From the NCBI GenBank assembly GCA_016177515.1, contig JACOUZ010000295.1, forward strand, positions 1 to 26,863: a stretch of 26,863 bases of DNA, in the 5' to 3' direction. The notes beneath the pieces are model-generated. The model was not told the origin of the DNA. It worked only from the letters and a program-made list of their open reading frames with translations, and did not search any database. Within the stretch, counting starts at the first letter, position 1. Every line of letters starts with the position of its first letter. A program made the translations under genes and the position numbers. The DNA is from Acidobacteriota bacterium. Lineage in GTDB: Bacteria > Acidobacteriota > Polarisedimenticolia > Gp22-AA2. Shown here piece by piece: positions 14,609 to 22,396 of the stretch.

Positions 14609-15799
14609 TCAGGAGAGCCGGCCGGGGACGATGGATCCCAGCACCACGGGATGCGCCGCGCCCGTTGCGGCAGGCAGGTTGCCGGCGTGGCCGTGCAGGG
14701 TCTCGTTCGCCAGAATGGCGAAGGCCACCGCCTCCTTGGCGGCCGCCGGCAGGCCGTACTCGTCGCTCTCCTTGATCGACAGCTCGGGGATGGCCGCGCG
14801 CAGCTGCTCCATCAGGTAAGCGTTGCGCGCCCCCCCGCCCGATACGATCGCCTCCTCGAACACGTTGTGCGGCATCACGTACCTCCTGCAGGCGAAGGCA
14901 ATCGACTCGGCGGTGAAGCGCGTCGCGGTGGCGATCAGGTCCTTGGGCTGCAGCGTCCCGTTCTCCTTCAGGATGCTGTCGAGGAACGGACGGCCGAATT
15001 CCTGCCGGCCGCAGGACTTGGGGGGCGGCAGCAGCAGATAGGGGTGGTCGAGAAGGCGCGCCAGGAGGTCGTCGGAGGCCCGGCCGCCGCGGGCGTATCG
15101 CCCGCCGAGATCAAGCGATTCGCGGCCGCCGGTCATGTGCGACACCAGGCCATCGATCACCATGTTCCCCGGACCGGTATCGAAGCCAATGACGCGGTCG
15201 GCCGGCGCGCTTGCGGGGATAGCCGTCAGGCTGGCGACGCCGCCGATGTTGAGCACCAGCCGGCCGCGCGATCGGTTGCGAAACAGGAGGAAGTCCACGA
15301 ACGAGACGAGCGGGGACCCCTGTCCGCCGGCCGCCAGATCGCGCGCCCTGAAATTGGCCACGGTCGTGATGCCGGTTCGCTCCGCGATGACCGCCGGCTC
15401 GCCGACCTGAAGGCTGCCGCGCACCGGGATGCCGGTGATGGTCACCGGGACCGGCAGGTGCTGCACCGTCTGGCCGTGCGAACCCACGAGATCGATGGAG
15501 GCCGCGTCGATGCCGGCCTTTTCGGCCACGTGCTGGATGGCCCGGGCGAACAACTCTCCCAGGAGCACGTTCAGCCGGCAAAGGGACGCTGCGTCGCCAC
15601 CCCCGGGATCGCAGCAGCGCAGGATCAGATCGCGCACCTTCACCGAGTAATGCAGGGTCTCGTGCCGCAGGAAGCGCCAGGTGAGCTGGTCGCCGCTGCC
15701 GCGCAGTTGGATCAGGGCGGCGTCCACGCCATCGGCCGAGGTGCCCGACATGACGCCCACCACCAGTTTTTCCGGCTTGGACGCGAGTCTCTCAATCAC
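14609..15799 (-). CDS. anmK: anhydro-N-acetylmuramic acid kinase
   Basis: Cytoplasmic kinase of peptidoglycan recycling: it opens the 1,6-anhydro ring of anhydro-MurNAc and phosphorylates it to MurNAc-6-phosphate. The 396-residue product shows GVMSGTSADGVDAAL at the N-terminus, GSHGQTVQH, the catalytic Asp in GFDTGPGNMVIDG and VSGGGARN near the C-terminus. It is slightly longer than E. coli AnmK. The start is GTG 15799, 6 bases after AGGAAG. A promoter lies at 15869-15897 on the same strand. Its presence implies turnover of murein by lytic transglycosylases. The divergent operon also deals with the envelope (EnvC-like, S41), which may be more than chance. Confidence 0.96.
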   Translation of the reverse strand: MIERLASKPEKLVVGVMSGTSADGVDAALIQLRGSGDQLTWRFLRHETLHYSVKVRDLILRCCDPGGGDAASLCRLNVLLGELFARAIQHVAEKAGIDAASIDLVGSHGQTVQHLPVPVTITGIPVRGSLQVGEPAVIAERTGITTVANFRARDLAAGGQGSPLVSFVDFLLFRNRSRGRLVLNIGGVASLTAIPASAPADRVIGFDTGPGNMVIDGLVSHMTGGRESLDLGGRYARGGRASDDLLARLLDHPYLLLPPPKSCGRQEFGRPFLDSILKENGTLQPKDLIATATRFTAESIAFACRRYVMPHNVFEEAIVSGGGARNAYLMEQLRAAIPELSIKESDEYGLPAAAKEAVAFAILANETLHGHAGNLPAATGAAHPVVLGSIVPGRLS

Positions 15800-15868
15800 G
15801 GCCAGCTTCCTGGTGGAACATCAAGGAGTGAGGGAACTTAGCGCCCCGAACCCGTGTAGGGCCGGGCG

Positions 15869-15897
15869 ATATTAGCGGAATTGCTCCGGGGGATCAA
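15869..15897 (-). promoter_or_regulatory. sigma-70-type promoter of anmK
   Basis: On the minus strand TTGATC (15897 to 15892), 17 bp, TAATAT (15874 to 15869). The predicted start is near 15862, giving a leader of about 63 nt. Its -35 box is only 2 bp from the -35 box of the opposite promoter. Confidence 0.55.
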
Positions 15898-15903
15898 CGT
15901 TGA
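15894..15903. promoter_or_regulatory. 10-bp palindrome shared by two divergent -35 boxes
   Basis: TCAACGTTGA is a perfect palindrome whose halves lie in the -35 boxes of the anmK promoter (minus) and the envelope-operon promoter (plus). A dimeric protein bound here would affect both promoters; alternatively it only reflects the symmetry of two TTGA boxes placed back to back. Confidence 0.4.
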
Positions 15904-15928
15904 AGGGTCACACTTTTTGACCTATAAT
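15900..15928 (+). promoter_or_regulatory. sigma-70-type promoter of the envelope operon
   Basis: TTGAAG (15900-15905), 17 bp, perfect TATAAT (15923-15928). Transcription would start near 15935, about 47 nt before the TTG start at 15982 and ahead of the AlkP-like, EnvC-like and S41-like genes. Confidence 0.75.
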
Positions 15929-15981
15929 TTGCGCCTGGGGGCGCACGCGGTATCTTGTTGACCCATCGGAGGATCTTCGCT

Positions 15982-18249
15982 TTGGGATGGTGGCGCTTCA
16001 GAAACCGTTTCCCGCCGGGGAGGCCGGATCTTCCTGTCCTGCTCCTGCCGCTCGCGGTGTTTCTGATCGGAGCGGCGCCATACGAAAGGGTCGTCATCCT
16101 CGGGTTTGACGGAGCGGACGCCGCATTGGTCGAGCGCTACATGGAGGAAGGCAGGCTGCCGAACCTGTCGCGCCTGCGGGCCGAAGGGTCCTACTCGCCG
16201 CTGCGTCCGACGAACCCACCCCAGACGCCCGTTTCGTGGGCCTCGTTCACCACCGGCCTGAATCCGGGGCGCACCGAGATCTTCGATTTCCTGCGCCGGA
16301 CGGACGGCACCTACCTTCCCGAATTCGCGATGATCAGGGTCGGGCGGAAACCGCTGCTGTTCGGGGCGAAAAACCAGGTCGTGATCGGAACGATCGCCGC
16401 GGGGGCGGCGGGCATCGTGGTCGCGGCGGCGGTGTTTCTGGCGCGACGCAGGATCCTGACCGCGCTGGGGTGGGCGGCCGTGGCCGCGGCGGCGGCCGGC
16501 GGCGCGCTGGGATTCGTGGCGGCCCGCTACCTGCCCCGGGAGGTGCCGAGCGCCACCAATCCCCGCAAGGGGGTGCCATTCTGGTCCGCGGTCGCCGATG
16601 CGGGCCTCCGGGTCAAGGTCATGAACGTGCCGACCACGTTTCCGGCCGAGGACCATCACAACGAGTGGATGCTCTCCGGGCTGGGAGTTCCCGACATGCG
16701 CGGCCGCATCGGATCGCCGTCCTTTTACACCTCCGATGAAACTCTGTCTCTCAAGGACAACCAGTTCAGCGTCGAAATCGTGCGCCTGGGGTCGAGTCGC
16801 GGGACGATCGAGACGGTCATCGTCGGGCCTTTGAACCAGCCGTTCTACGACTACGTGGTGGAGGACGCCGCGAGCGGGCTCCAGGGGCCGGCGCGCGCCG
16901 AGGCGCGATCCGCTGCGGAAAAGCGGCTGGCGCAACGGGGAGTGGTCCGCCGCCTGGACGTGCCGTTCCGGATCGAGGCGAGCTCCGATAGCGCCACGAT
17001 TGAAATCGCCGGGGCCCGCCAGACGCTCCGCCCTGGATCCTGGAGCGACTGGTTCGTGGTGCCGGTCTCCGTCAACCCGGTCGTGGATCTTTTGGCAGGC
17101 CTGACGGGGATCATCCGCTTCAAGCTCCTGTCACTCGAGCCCGAGCTCAAGCTGTACGCCACCCCGCTGAACTTCCATCCCCGGAGCCAGCCGGTACCGT
17201 TCACGCAGCCGCGCTCATTCGCGCGCGACCTGGTGCGGGAGTTCGGCCTGTTCAAGACGCTTGGCTGGCCGATCGACACCTGGTCCCTGCCGTCCGGCCT
17301 GACCGACGAGAGGCATTTCCTGGAGGACATGGAGGCGACGGCCGGGAAGCAGGAGGAGATGATGCGGCGGTTCCTCGAGAAGGGGGATGACCGCCTCTAC
17401 GTGCAGGTGTTCGACTTCACCGATCGCGTCGGCCACATGCTCTGGCGCCTGCATGATCCCGGGCACCCGCTGTTCGACGCCCGCCTCGCGGAGGTGTACG
17501 CCTCCGAGATCCCCAAGGCGTACGAGCGCATGGATCGAATCGTCGGCGAGGCCCTGAAGCGAATCGGCCCCAAGACCGCCTTGATTGTCTGCTCCGATCA
17601 CGGGTTCGCGTCGTTTCGCCGGGGCATCAATTACAACACCTGGCTGGTCAAGAACGGCTTCATGACCCTGAGGCAGGGGACCTCGACCGGCGGGAAGACC
17701 CTGGAGGACCTGTTCGACAAGGGCGAGCTGGGGGAATTCTTCCGCTACGTGGACTGGTCGCGCACCCGGGCGTACGCCATGGGTCTCGGGAACATCTATA
17801 TCAATCTCATGGGGCGGGAGCCGCAGGGGAGCGTCGTTCCCGGGCGTGACTACGAGGAAACGCGCGCGTCGATCGCCCGCAAGCTCGAGGAACTCGTCGA
17901 TGTCGAGACCGGGGAGAAGCCGGTGGCTCGCGTCTACCGCCGCGAGGAGATCTACTCCGGATACGACCCGCGCCTGATTCCGGACCTGCGGGCGGCCAAC
18001 GGCGCCCACTACCGGATCGGCTGGCAGACGGCCCTCGGTGAAGTGCCTCCTCAGGTGTTCGAGGACAACCTGAAGGCGTGGAGCGGGGACCACTGCTCCA
18101 ACGACCCGGCCCTTGTTCCGGGGGTGCTGTTCAGCAGTGCCCTCCTCCTGGACGGCGACCCCGGCATCGCCGACATCTACCCGACGGTCCTGGCCCTGCT
18201 CGGAGTGCCGCCGGCCGGAGGAATCGATGGTCGCTCTCTTTTGCGCTGA
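15982..18249 (+). CDS. AlkP-superfamily phosphodiesterase-like membrane protein
   Basis: A metal-dependent hydrolase-like protein of 755 residues, resembling the uncharacterised COG3379 branch of the alkaline phosphatase/NPP superfamily; the substrate is unknown. Expected site residues are visible: D43 in ILGFDGAD, the likely nucleophile T82 in TPVSWASFTTG, D481/H485 in DFTDRVGHM, D539/H540 in SDHGF and H704 in GDHCSND. A hydrophobic segment at about 16-31 is a signal or anchor. Oddity: two strongly hydrophobic helices (about 133-154 and 158-181) interrupt the catalytic domain after its first conserved block. TTG 15982 is chosen because GGAGG lies at 15968-15972; TTG 15955 is the alternative. 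The 3' end overlaps the envC-like gene by 23 bp. Metabolic phosphoglycerate mutase is unlikely given the membrane segments. Confidence 0.82.
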   Translation: MGWWRFRNRFPPGRPDLPVLLLPLAVFLIGAAPYERVVILGFDGADAALVERYMEEGRLPNLSRLRAEGSYSPLRPTNPPQTPVSWASFTTGLNPGRTEIFDFLRRTDGTYLPEFAMIRVGRKPLLFGAKNQVVIGTIAAGAAGIVVAAAVFLARRRILTALGWAAVAAAAAGGALGFVAARYLPREVPSATNPRKGVPFWSAVADAGLRVKVMNVPTTFPAEDHHNEWMLSGLGVPDMRGRIGSPSFYTSDETLSLKDNQFSVEIVRLGSSRGTIETVIVGPLNQPFYDYVVEDAASGLQGPARAEARSAAEKRLAQRGVVRRLDVPFRIEASSDSATIEIAGARQTLRPGSWSDWFVVPVSVNPVVDLLAGLTGIIRFKLLSLEPELKLYATPLNFHPRSQPVPFTQPRSFARDLVREFGLFKTLGWPIDTWSLPSGLTDERHFLEDMEATAGKQEEMMRRFLEKGDDRLYVQVFDFTDRVGHMLWRLHDPGHPLFDARLAEVYASEIPKAYERMDRIVGEALKRIGPKTALIVCSDHGFASFRRGINYNTWLVKNGFMTLRQGTSTGGKTLEDLFDKGELGEFFRYVDWSRTRAYAMGLGNIYINLMGREPQGSVVPGRDYEETRASIARKLEELVDVETGEKPVARVYRREEIYSGYDPRLIPDLRAANGAHYRIGWQTALGEVPPQVFEDNLKAWSGDHCSNDPALVPGVLFSSALLLDGDPGIADIYPTVLALLGVPPAGGIDGRSLLR

Positions 18250-19531
18250 CCGCGCGCGCAGGGCCCGCCCGAGTCCGGGGTCGAGGCGTCTCCCGGCGGC
18301 CGCGATTCTGGTGCTCGCCTGGTGCGGGGCGCCGGCGCCATCCCTGGGCGCGCCGGGAGACGAGGCCGCCCTCCACAAGGAGACGAGGCGGCAGGAGGAG
18401 GAGGGGCGGCTCGATCGAGTGCGCCGGGAAATCGAGGAGCTGAAGGTCCGACTGCTGGAGATCGAAGAGAGCGCCGGCACCGTTCTCGAGTCGATCGAAG
18501 AGCTCGATCTCAGGATGGCGCTTCTGTCGCGCGAGGCGGAGGCGCTCAAGGACGACCTCCGGCGCACCTCCGCCCGCGAGCAGGAGACGCGCCTGGAGGC
18601 GCGCGGCCTGGAGCAGAGCCTGGCGAGGACCGAAGGGGAATTGCGCCGATACCTGCGGGAAACCTACAAGATCGGGCCGGCCCGTTACCTGCGGGTGGTG
18701 GCCGCTGCCTCGGCGCCGGCGCAGATTGCCGCGGGCTACCGGTCGATCGAGGCCCTGAGCCTCTCGGAGGCGCGGCGCGTCGAGGAGTACCGGTCCGATC
18801 GCCGCCGCCTGGACCAGGCCCTCCTCGAACTGGCGGCGCAGGGCGAATCGCTGCGCACGCTTCAGGCGGCTCTGCAAGGCAAGGCCCGCGACCTGCGCGC
18901 GGCGCGCGGCAGCAGACAGTCGATCCTGGCGGGCCTGCAGCGCCGGCAATCCCTGCAGAAGGAGATGCTCGGGGATCTGGTTCGCGTCGAACAGGAGATC
19001 CGATCCCTGCTGGATCGCCTCTCCCGTCCCACCCCCTCGGGTGCGGTTCCGTCGCTGGGCTTTGCCCGGTTCCACGGCCTGCTCGACTGGCCCGCGCGGG
19101 GCCGCCTGGCGGTGCCCTTCGGCAACATGCGCCATCCGCGGTTCAGCACGGTCGTGCCCCATCCCGGCGTCGACATCGCGGCGCCGCCGGGAGCGGAGGT
19201 GCGGGCGGTGTTCGACGGCCGCGTCGTTTTCAGCGACTGGTTCAAGGGCTACGGGCAGATGGTTGTCATCGATCACGGCGACGCCTACCTTTCGGTCTAC
19301 GGGCACGTGGACGAGCGGCTGGTGGCCGCCGGCCAGGATGTCCGGAGGGACGACGTGATTGCCCGCTCCGGCGAAGGCGGATCGTTCGAGCAACCGGGGC
19401 TGTATTTCGAAATCCGCCACGCCGGCAGGCCGGAGGACCCGGCCGGGTGGTTGCGGGGAGCGCCCGGCAGCGTGGCCGGCCGCAAGATCCCGGCGCCCCG
19501 CGTGACCAGGGAATCCCGCAAAGATCCTTGA
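18227..19531 (+). CDS. EnvC-like murein hydrolase activator, degenerate LytM domain
   Basis: Exported 434-residue protein. After a signal peptide (hydrophobic core AAAILVLAWCGA, about 23-34) comes a long charged coiled coil (about 45-270) and a C-terminal LytM/M23 domain (about 300-410). In active M23 enzymes zinc and catalysis use HxxxD, a central His and HxH. Here HPGVD (H312, D316) and YGH (H360) remain, but the HxH positions are G391 and Y393 in GLYFEIR, as in E. coli EnvC, which activates amidases and does not cut murein itself. ATG 18227 follows GGAGGA (18217-18222) and lies inside the end of the AlkP-like gene. The S41-like gene follows after 14 bp. The likely role is control of septal or wall amidases. 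Confidence 0.88.
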   Translation: MVALFCADRARRARPSPGSRRLPAAAILVLAWCGAPAPSLGAPGDEAALHKETRRQEEEGRLDRVRREIEELKVRLLEIEESAGTVLESIEELDLRMALLSREAEALKDDLRRTSAREQETRLEARGLEQSLARTEGELRRYLRETYKIGPARYLRVVAAASAPAQIAAGYRSIEALSLSEARRVEEYRSDRRRLDQALLELAAQGESLRTLQAALQGKARDLRAARGSRQSILAGLQRRQSLQKEMLGDLVRVEQEIRSLLDRLSRPTPSGAVPSLGFARFHGLLDWPARGRLAVPFGNMRHPRFSTVVPHPGVDIAAPPGAEVRAVFDGRVVFSDWFKGYGQMVVIDHGDAYLSVYGHVDERLVAAGQDVRRDDVIARSGEGGSFEQPGLYFEIRHAGRPEDPAGWLRGAPGSVAGRKIPAPRVTRESRKDP

Positions 19532-19545
19532 GGATGGGAGGCTCG

Positions 19546-20718
19546 ATGAAAATCAAGGCCGACAGAAAACTGATGCTCGTCCTCTCCACGGCGCTCGTCC
19601 TGTTCAGCGTCTCCGGCGCCCTGATGGGGCGGGTCGTCGCGGTGGAGGGCACCTACAGTTATCTGAAGCTCTTCAATGAGGCGCTCTATCTCATCGTGCA
19701 CAACTACGTCCAGCCCGTGCAGCTGAACGGCCTGATGGAGGGGGCCTACCGCGGCATGCTGGAGTCGCTCGATCCGGCCAACGAATACCTGACCGCCGCC
19801 CAGTACGAGAAGGCCTTCCGGGGGGACACGGGCGGTCCCGCCGGCGCCGGCCTGACCCTTTCCAAGAAGCGCGGCTATCTCGTCGTGGTGTCGGTGGCAG
19901 TTCGCTCGCCGGCCGCCGAGGCCGGGATGCGGACGGGGGACGTGGTGGTCACGATCGACGGCCGATCGACGCGCCACATGGGAGTGTGGGAGGCGGCCCG
20001 GGCGCTGCGCGGCAAGCCGGGGACGCGGGTGAGCCTGAATGTCAGCCCGCTCGCGACGGCGGGGCGAAAGTCGATTGCGCTGCTCCGCAGGCTGATAGCA
20101 CAGCCGGCGCCCTCGGGGATGTTCGAGGCGCCCGATGCGGGCGTGGTGAGCCTGCCTTCCCTGCAGGCGGGGGACGCGAAGAGACTGGACCTGACGATTG
20201 CCGGCCTCAGGAAAAGAGGCGCGGGGCGGCTCCTGCTCGACCTGCGCGGCTGCGCCTCGGAGGGGCTGGCCGAGAGCATCGGCGCCGCGAGCCTGTTCAT
20301 CCCCCAGGGGACGATTGTCACCGTGGCCGACCGTTATGACGGAGACAAGTCCTTCAAGGCCGATGGCCGGCGCAGCGCCTGGAACGGTCCGCTCGTGGTC
20401 CTGGTGGACGAGGGGACCGCCGGGGCCTGCGAGGTCCTGGCCGCCGCCCTGCGCGACGGCCGCAGCGCACCGATCGTCGGCCGGCGCACCTGGGGGGACG
20501 GGACGGTGCGCGCGCTATTGCCGCTGCAGCACGGGGACGGCATCTTCCTGTCCACGGGGAAGTTCGAGTCCCCCTCGGGCAAGGAGTGGCACGGACAGGG
20601 GATAGAGCCCGACCTGCAGCTCGACGGCCGCCTCACGGATCCGGACGACCCACAGTTGAAAAGGGCGATCGAGTACCTTCGAGGCGTGTCGCGTCCGGCC
20701 GGCCGCCAGGCCGCCTAG
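19546..20718 (+). CDS. S41 C-terminal processing protease homologue, catalytic residues missing
   Basis: A 390-residue relative of CtpA/Prc with an N-terminal membrane anchor (about 9-27), a helical region (YSYLKLFNEALYLI onward), a PDZ domain (about 95-165) and an S41 fold. The nucleophile block, SASASE in active enzymes, reads TAGACE, so G293 replaces the Ser; 25 residues on, where Tsp has its catalytic Lys in GKGTVQ, the sequence is GDGTVR (D318), with R322 for the Gln found in CtpB. D304 is kept. The exact spacing (11 and 25 residues) matches E. coli Tsp S430, D441 and K455, so the alignment is firm. It is probably a non-cleaving PDZ adaptor. ATG 19546 follows GGGAGG. It sits directly after the EnvC-like gene, a common pairing for active Ctp proteases. 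Confidence 0.9.
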   Translation: MKIKADRKLMLVLSTALVLFSVSGALMGRVVAVEGTYSYLKLFNEALYLIVHNYVQPVQLNGLMEGAYRGMLESLDPANEYLTAAQYEKAFRGDTGGPAGAGLTLSKKRGYLVVVSVAVRSPAAEAGMRTGDVVVTIDGRSTRHMGVWEAARALRGKPGTRVSLNVSPLATAGRKSIALLRRLIAQPAPSGMFEAPDAGVVSLPSLQAGDAKRLDLTIAGLRKRGAGRLLLDLRGCASEGLAESIGAASLFIPQGTIVTVADRYDGDKSFKADGRRSAWNGPLVVLVDEGTAGACEVLAAALRDGRSAPIVGRRTWGDGTVRALLPLQHGDGIFLSTGKFESPSGKEWHGQGIEPDLQLDGRLTDPDDPQLKRAIEYLRGVSRPAGRQAA

Positions 20719-20745
20719 ATCTCCGAGGAACCCCGTCCGCATTTC

Positions 20746-20774
20746 TGGACGATTCCGGCCATGGGGCCTATATT
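20746..20774 (+). promoter_or_regulatory. candidate sigma-70-type promoter of kinase operon
   Basis: TGGACG (20746-20751, 4 of 6), 17 bp, TATATT (20769-20774, 5 of 6) in the 160-bp gap before the kinase gene. Transcription would start near 20781, with a leader of about 100 nt. Nothing else stands out in the gap. Confidence 0.45.
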
Positions 20775-20878
20775 GAGGCGCGGACCCGCGGCCTTCTCCG
20801 GATGGCGCGCGGGGTGAGGACTGTGCGGGCTTCCGGTCGCCGCGGCCGGATCGGGGCCGGGGAGAGTCGGGCAGGCTG

Positions 20879-22396
20879 ATGGGCATGCCGAAGACGATCG
20901 GACGGTACGAGATCCTCGAAGAGGTCGGCCGCGGATCGATGGGTCTCGTCTACAAGGCCCGCGATCCGAGGATCGGGCGCGTCGTGGCGCTCAAGACGAT
21001 CGCCTTCGCCTTCCCTCTCGGTCCGGGAGAGGAAGAGGAGTTCCTGCAGAGGTTCTACCACGAGGCCCAGGTCGCCGGCCGGCTCAACCATGCGAACATC
21101 GTCACCATATACGACGTGGGCGAGAAAGCCCCGGGGGAGGACGCCTACATCGCCATGGAGTTCGTGACCGGCACCAACCTGCACGACCTTCTCGCCGGAG
21201 GGGGCCGCCTGCCCCTGCTGCAGGCGGCCGACGTCGTGGAGAAGCTGGCGCAGGCCCTGGACTACGCCCACGAAAGCGGCGTCGTGCATCGCGACATCAA
21301 GCCGGCCAACATCCTCTTGACCGAGAGCGGCCAGCCCAAGATCCTGGATTTCGGCATTGCCCGGCTGGTGGCCGGCGGGATGACCCGCCCGGGGAAGTTC
21401 TTCGGGACGCCGAACTACATGTCTCCGGAGCAGGTGATTGGGGGGGACGTGGACGGGCGCACGGACCAGTTCTCGCTGGGGGTCATCCTGTACCAGCTCC
21501 TGACCGGGGAAAAGCCGTTTGTCGGCGAAAGCGTGACGGCCATTTCCTACCAGGTCGTGAACATCGACCCTCCTCCCCCGTCCAAGCTCAACCCCGCCCT
21601 TCGTCCCTCCTTCGATCGGATCATGCGCAAGGCAGTGGCCAAGAGCCCCAGGGACCGCTATGCGCGCTGCCAGGATCTGGCCGCGGACTTGAAGGCCGCC
21701 GTGGCCGAGTGGCGCTCATCGGCGGAGCAGTCGACGCCGCCCACGCTGGTGTCACGTGAGGATGCGCAGGGACAGGCGTCCGAGCCGGCTTCCGGGGGAG
21801 CGCGCGGCATCACCTTTCTGGCGCCGCGATTCGCACGGCTGTTCGCCCCGGGGGGCTCCCCCTTCGGCATCGGCTGGGTCGCCTTTCTTGTCTGCCTGGT
21901 GCTGCTCGCATCGGCTCCGTTTCTGCTGTACCGTTCGCCGGCCGGCCGGGCGGGATCGCAACCCCTCGGGCTCCTGACTTCACCAGCCTCTTCGGGACGG
22001 CTCGAGAAGTCGCCCGATGGCGCTCTCGCCGGGCTGGGGGCCGTTCCCGGGCCGCCGGACACGGTGCCTGTCCAGGCCGCCCGTCTCCGGCTCAGTCTGC
22101 AGCACCGCTTCGATTCCGGCCGCATCGAGGTCCGGCTGGATGGCTCGCCGCTCCTGGAAGAGAAACTCAAGAGTCCATCCGGCAAGACCCGGTTCATGCG
22201 CACGATCGGGATCCCGCCCGGCAGCCACCGCGTGGAAGTCCGGGTCGTCTCCGGGAAGGATTTCGACGACATCGTCGGAATCCAGGGAGACTTCCGGCCG
22301 AAGGAGCAGAGGAACCTCAATGTTTCGATCAGCCCGATGACCAAACGCCTCAAGGCGCGTTTCGACGAGCCGCCGGCGGGATGGGCGCGTCCGTGA
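20879..22396 (+). CDS. Hanks-type Ser/Thr protein kinase, membrane-anchored
   Basis: A 505-residue transmembrane kinase. The catalytic domain (about 9-285) has the glycine loop GRGSMGLVYKA, ATP-binding K39 in VALKTI, HRDIKPANIL with D139, DFGIARL and GTPNYMSPEQ, so it looks active. A linker leads to one TM helix (about 329-350, VAFLVCLVLLASAPFLLY), and the roughly 150-residue outer part ends in a beta-rich domain (RLRLSLQHRFDSGRIEVRLDG to KRLKARF) that is not PASTA; I do not recognise it, though it resembles carrier or binding domains seen beside other bacterial kinases. The start is ATG 20879 or ATG 20885; the latter is better spaced from GGCAGG. The stop overlaps the TPR gene. FHA proteins such as that at 4063 are possible readers of its products. 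Confidence 0.93.
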   Translation: MGMPKTIGRYEILEEVGRGSMGLVYKARDPRIGRVVALKTIAFAFPLGPGEEEEFLQRFYHEAQVAGRLNHANIVTIYDVGEKAPGEDAYIAMEFVTGTNLHDLLAGGGRLPLLQAADVVEKLAQALDYAHESGVVHRDIKPANILLTESGQPKILDFGIARLVAGGMTRPGKFFGTPNYMSPEQVIGGDVDGRTDQFSLGVILYQLLTGEKPFVGESVTAISYQVVNIDPPPPSKLNPALRPSFDRIMRKAVAKSPRDRYARCQDLAADLKAAVAEWRSSAEQSTPPTLVSREDAQGQASEPASGGARGITFLAPRFARLFAPGGSPFGIGWVAFLVCLVLLASAPFLLYRSPAGRAGSQPLGLLTSPASSGRLEKSPDGALAGLGAVPGPPDTVPVQAARLRLSLQHRFDSGRIEVRLDGSPLLEEKLKSPSGKTRFMRTIGIPPGSHRVEVRVVSGKDFDDIVGIQGDFRPKEQRNLNVSISPMTKRLKARFDEPPAGWARP

